A stretch of 8,539 nt of DNA from Campylobacter sp. (GTDB lineage Bacteria; Campylobacterota; Campylobacteria; Campylobacterales; Campylobacteraceae). The notes below the pieces were generated by a model, which saw only the letters and a list, made by a program, of their open reading frames with translations, did not search any database and was not told the DNA's origin. Location of the stretch: contig NZ_JAHHTD010000047.1 in NCBI RefSeq assembly GCF_020024835.1, positions 1 through 8,539 of the forward strand, in the 5' to 3' direction. The translations under genes were made by a program, and so were the position numbers. Of the stretch, positions 5,881 through 8,539 are shown piece by piece (within the stretch, counting starts at the first letter, position 1; each line of letters starts with the position of its first letter).

Positions 5881-7053
5881 TTATCTAATCATTTCCAAAG
5901 GATTTATATGATAATTTTTTTGAGTTACTTCAAATGTTAAATCATTTTCAACTCTACCTATAATATAACCCTTTTTTATATTTCTTCCCACTTTAACACC
6001 TGGTGCAATTTTATCTAAATGAGCATAAATAGTGTGAATTCCTTCTTTATTTTCTACAATTACTACTTTTTTTAAAGTTGGAGTTGCTTTAGCAAAAACT
6101 ATCTTACCATCTAAAACATTTCTTACTGCAGCATCAGGATTAATACTTTTTAAAACAACATTTTCATTATAAATTTTTATATTGTAAATTGGATCAACAT
6201 AATTACCAAATTGCTGTTTTACGATATAAGATTCTAAAGGTGAAATAGTTTTTGCTCCAACATAACGTTTAACACTGCTTGTTTGGAAACCTGCTCCTGT
6301 TTGTTTAGTATTTTTTATTTTGCTATCATCTTGCTTTTGAACGATTTTTTCTTCTTGTTTTTCTTGAATAATTTTTAATTGATTAAGAGTTTTTCTTAAC
6401 TCTTGCTGTTGTGCTTGCAACGAAGATAATTTTCTTGTATAAATTTCTTTATCTGTTTTTTGTTTTGCAATCTCTATTTCTTGTTTTTTTCTTAAATTAC
6501 GCAACTCATCTATTTGATTTTTATATTCTTTTAAACTAGTATTAATAGTAGAAATTTGATTTTCTTTATCTTCGATTTTTTTATTAATATTTTCATAATC
6601 TTTAGAAATTTTAAGAAATTCATCATTAAAAATTTTATTTAAATTTCCTATTATTTCTAAAACTATAATACCATCTTCACTTTCTATATAATTTTGAGGT
6701 ATAGCTAAATCATAAGCAAAATCTTTAGCAATTAGATCAATTAATTTTCCTTCAATTTTATTTTTATTTTTTAATAAATCTTTATTTTGATTATTTAATT
6801 GCTCTAAAGATTTTATTTGTGTTTTCACAGAACTTTCAAGTTTTGAAGTTTTATCACTCAAAAAGCTAATTTCACTAGCAATCTTTTTTAATTTTTTTTC
6901 ATTATCTAAAATTTCTCCAGCTAAATCTTCAAGCTTCTTTGAAAGTTGCTTTACAATTCTTTCATTTTCTTTTATATCTTTTTGTTTTTGTGCAATTTCA
7001 TCAGAATATACCAAGGAAATAAAAAAGAAAAAAAAGAAAATATATTTTTTCAT
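5881..7053 (-). CDS. EnvC-like exported coiled-coil protein with degenerate LytM (M23) domain
   Basis: This 390-residue protein has a signal peptide (MKKYIFFFFFFISLVYS, likely cut after S17), a long coiled-coil region (about 20-240, rich in K/E/Q/N and heptad-spaced L/I), a short polar linker, and a C-terminal M23/LytM-type domain (about 285-385). The coiled coil dips into a less charged stretch around 110-135. In E. coli, EnvC has the same plan: it binds FtsX through its coiled coil and activates amidases AmiA and AmiB at the septum without cutting peptidoglycan itself. The M23 zinc ligands appear lost here. The usual H-x-G-x-D segment reads YNIKIYNEN (290-298), and the final H-x-H before FEV reads DLTFEV (371-376); only YAH (343-345) resembles the third motif. 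The gene overlaps ftsX by 4 bases (ATGA), with AAGG about 8 bases before the ATG, supporting a joint role. An active endopeptidase is less likely. I give no gene symbol because direct equivalence to envC is inferred. Confidence 0.87.
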   Translation of the reverse strand: MKKYIFFFFFFISLVYSDEIAQKQKDIKENERIVKQLSKKLEDLAGEILDNEKKLKKIASEISFLSDKTSKLESSVKTQIKSLEQLNNQNKDLLKNKNKIEGKLIDLIAKDFAYDLAIPQNYIESEDGIIVLEIIGNLNKIFNDEFLKISKDYENINKKIEDKENQISTINTSLKEYKNQIDELRNLRKKQEIEIAKQKTDKEIYTRKLSSLQAQQQELRKTLNQLKIIQEKQEEKIVQKQDDSKIKNTKQTGAGFQTSSVKRYVGAKTISPLESYIVKQQFGNYVDPIYNIKIYNENVVLKSINPDAAVRNVLDGKIVFAKATPTLKKVVIVENKEGIHTIYAHLDKIAPGVKVGRNIKKGYIIGRVENDLTFEVTQKNYHINPLEMIR

Positions 7054-7856
7054 TTTCTAACCTTAAGCATTACAAAACTTACACATAAAAAACAAATTGC
7101 CAACATTATTATAAAAATCAAAAATAAATTAGTAAAAATATTTATTTTAGGCAAACTTATATCAACACTTTGTAAAGATATTTTAATCAAATCAAGATCA
7201 TACACTTGAGTAAAAAATAAAATTAAAATTAAAAATGCAATCAAACAATCAAGCAAAATTATCTTATAAAGCATAAGCGATCTAAACCAAAAAGGTGCCC
7301 CAAATAAACACATAATTTCTATTCTTTGAGTATGTTCAAAAAGCCATATCTTCATTTGTTTTAGCAATAATACAAAACTCAACAATATAATAATAAACAA
7401 GAAAAACCAAAGCAAAAATTTAACCAAAATAAGCATTTTATAAATCTTTGTATGAGTTTTAGCAAAAGTCTCTACTTTTAATATATTTGAATTTTGCAAA
7501 AGTTTATTTTTAAGCACATCAAGTTCTTTATGAGATAATAATTTATCCAATTTAAGAGTGTAAAATTTAGGTAATGTCTTCTTTAAAACTTCTAAATTTT
7601 TTTGCGAAAGATCGTTTTGAAGTCTATCTAGCATTAAATTTGGATCTAAAATATCCATTGATTTAAACTGCCCAACTTGTTTTTGAATATCATTTTTGTC
7701 TAAATGTATTTTAGAAACTATGATGATATTGTAATCTTTATTTAATAAGCTTTCATAGTGCTCTATCGTTTTATTAGTTATAATTAAAAACTCAAAAGCA
7801 AACATCATAACTATCAAAGCAAAAATCAAAGAAAGATGATTTTTAATCGATTTCAT
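7050..7856 (-). CDS. ftsX: Cell-division ABC transporter-like membrane protein FtsX
   Basis: This 268-residue inner-membrane protein has the FtsX layout. There is one transmembrane helix near the N-terminus (about 8-27), a periplasmic domain (about 28-140), and three more helices (about 142-166, 197-217 and 240-264). A cytoplasmic loop between helices 2 and 3 carries HTQRIEIMCLFGAP (175-188), matching the conserved R-x-E-I..L-x-G-A segment of FtsX/MacB-type permeases that contacts the ATPase. FtsX does not move a known solute; it passes ATP-driven motion of FtsE to a periplasmic hydrolase activator. It is shorter than E. coli FtsX (about 350 residues), mainly because the N-terminal cytoplasmic extension is missing. 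ATG 7856-7854 lies 14 bases inside ftsE with GGGAGA just upstream, and its stop overlaps the M23-like gene. Sequence conservation in this family is low; the assignment rests on topology, the loop motif and neighbours. Confidence 0.88.
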   Translation of the reverse strand: MKSIKNHLSLIFALIVMMFAFEFLIITNKTIEHYESLLNKDYNIIIVSKIHLDKNDIQKQVGQFKSMDILDPNLMLDRLQNDLSQKNLEVLKKTLPKFYTLKLDKLLSHKELDVLKNKLLQNSNILKVETFAKTHTKIYKMLILVKFLLWFFLFIIILLSFVLLLKQMKIWLFEHTQRIEIMCLFGAPFWFRSLMLYKIILLDCLIAFLILILFFTQVYDLDLIKISLQSVDISLPKINIFTNLFLIFIIMLAICFLCVSFVMLKVRK

Positions 7857-8499
7857 TCATTCTCCCATTTTCTATATTAAAACGACGATAATCAAGTCTT
7901 AAATTTGTAGGAATTCTATGAGTAACAACGACTACACAAGTTCCAAGTAATTCTCTTGCTGATTTTAATAAAGTCCAAATTATATCAGAAGAATATTCAT
8001 CTAAATTTCCAGTTGGCTCATCACACAAAAGTAATTTAGGATTGTGCGCTAAAGCTCTTGCCATAGCAACACGCTGCTGCTCTCCTCCTGAAAGTTGAGC
8101 TGGTTTTTTGTCTGCTTTGAAAGTTAAATTTACATGTTTTAAAAGTTTAGCAGCTTGTTCTTTGCATATATTTTTACTATAACCTTTAATCATCAAAGGA
8201 AGCATTACATTTTTTTCTACACTAAATTCTTGAATCAAGCGATAATCTTGAAAAATAATACCTATTTTTTGTCTAAACTGCAATAAATCAGCATTTGAAA
8301 TGTCGATTAAATCATTATCACAAACTTTTAATTTTCCACTAATTGGCGCTAAATCTCCATAAAAAGATTTTAATAAAGTAGATTTTCCACTACCACTTTT
8401 GCCAGTAATAAAAACAAAATCATTATCTTTTAATGAAAAACTAGCATTTTCTATAACAAGCTCATCATAACCAAGACAAAGCTTTTTAGCTTCTATCAT
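7843..8499 (-). CDS. ftsE: Cell-division ATP-binding protein FtsE
   Basis: This 218-residue ABC ATPase pairs with FtsX at the cytoplasmic face of the membrane during division. All ABC motifs are intact: Walker A GKSGSGKST (33-41), Q-loop FQDYRL (83-88, Q84), signature LSGGEQQRVAMARAL (136-150), Walker B LLLCDEP (156-162) with catalytic E161, D-loop GNLD (164-167) and H-loop VVVTHR (190-195, H194). Length and the FQDYRL segment match FtsE; the closest alternative, LolD/MacB-type ATPases, would pair with larger permeases. The start is ATG 8499-8497 with AGAGG about 10 bases upstream. The stop lies 14 bases inside ftsX, so the subunits are probably made in matched amounts. Confidence 0.93.
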   Translation of the reverse strand: MIEAKKLCLGYDELVIENASFSLKDNDFVFITGKSGSGKSTLLKSFYGDLAPISGKLKVCDNDLIDISNADLLQFRQKIGIIFQDYRLIQEFSVEKNVMLPLMIKGYSKNICKEQAAKLLKHVNLTFKADKKPAQLSGGEQQRVAMARALAHNPKLLLCDEPTGNLDEYSSDIIWTLLKSARELLGTCVVVVTHRIPTNLRLDYRRFNIENGRMNEID

Positions 8500-8501
8500 T
8501 A

Positions 8502-8539
8502 TTATATTTCCTCTAAAATTAATTTTTTAAATAATAAAC
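8502..8539 (-). CDS. Possible C-terminal end of the upstream gene (trmB expected by synteny)
   Basis: Only 38 bases remain before the window edge. One minus-strand frame reads LLFKKLILEEI and stops at TAA 8504-8502, 2 bases before the ftsE start. A second frame reads VYYLKN and stops at TAA 8521-8519, leaving a 19-base gap. In C. jejuni I recall trmB (tRNA guanine-N7 methyltransferase, Cj1278c) directly upstream of this ATPase gene. The fragment is too short to identify by content, and which frame is real cannot be decided from this sequence. The first frame would fit the tight packing seen elsewhere. Confidence 0.3.
   Translation of the reverse strand, partial: LLFKKLILEEI

Noticed and set aside
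5865..5885. ATTA...TAAT inverted repeat plus T-run after the M23-like gene as a terminator
   Set aside because: The stem would be four A-T pairs only, too weak for an intrinsic terminator.
7021..7050. Long A-tracts (phenylalanine/lysine codons of the M23-like signal peptide) as a phase-variable switch
   Set aside because: Campylobacter contingency loci are typically poly-G/C tracts; these A-runs are interrupted by G, suit a hydrophobic signal peptide, and no frame disruption is seen.
8501..8506. TATAAT directly before the ftsE start codon
   Set aside because: It ends two bases before the ATG, so initiation from it would fall within the coding sequence; more likely a chance match.

Overview
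The window looks like a chromosomal segment from a Campylobacter species. The DNA is very A+T-rich. Every protein recalls C. jejuni/C. lari-group homologues. The gene order (amiA, nitronate monooxygenase, tyrS, spoT, rpoZ, pyrH, M23-like protein, ftsX, ftsE, with an upstream gene expected to be trmB) is the one I recall for C. jejuni around Cj1269c-Cj1278c. The proteins differ from the C. jejuni versions I remember at many positions, so a related species is more likely than C. jejuni itself. That species-level point is inference from memory.

All genes lie on the minus strand and are read from right to left. At the right edge are the last bases of an upstream gene, then ftsE, ftsX and an EnvC-like coiled-coil/degenerate LytM protein, which overlap one another. 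A 56-base gap, the only real intergenic space, carries a plausible promoter. It is followed by pyrH (UMP kinase), rpoZ (RNA polymerase omega), spoT (bifunctional ppGpp synthetase/hydrolase), tyrS (tyrosyl-tRNA synthetase), an NMO/FabK-family flavoprotein and the N-terminal third or so of a probable amidase, amiA, which runs off the left edge. Neighbours overlap by 4 to 20 bases or are 2 to 13 bases apart, so translational coupling and a shared transcript are likely. No rho-independent terminator was found.

Two functional themes can be read. The first is cell-wall splitting at division. FtsE (ATPase), FtsX (membrane subunit) and the exported coiled-coil LytM protein match the FtsEX-EnvC machine known from E. 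coli, and the kind of enzyme it activates, an AmiA/B/C-type amidase, appears to be encoded downstream in the same run of genes. The second is growth-rate control: pyrH, rpoZ, spoT and tyrS tie nucleotide supply, RNA polymerase, the stringent alarmone and tRNA charging together.

There is no mobile element, phage gene, CRISPR array, tRNA/rRNA gene or clear horizontally acquired block. This is a conserved housekeeping region. The points worth checking are the lost catalytic residues of the LytM domain, the TTG start of spoT inside rpoZ, the short 12-base coding repeat in amiA, the cysteine cluster in the flavoprotein, the altered omega N-terminus and two candidate internal promoters.
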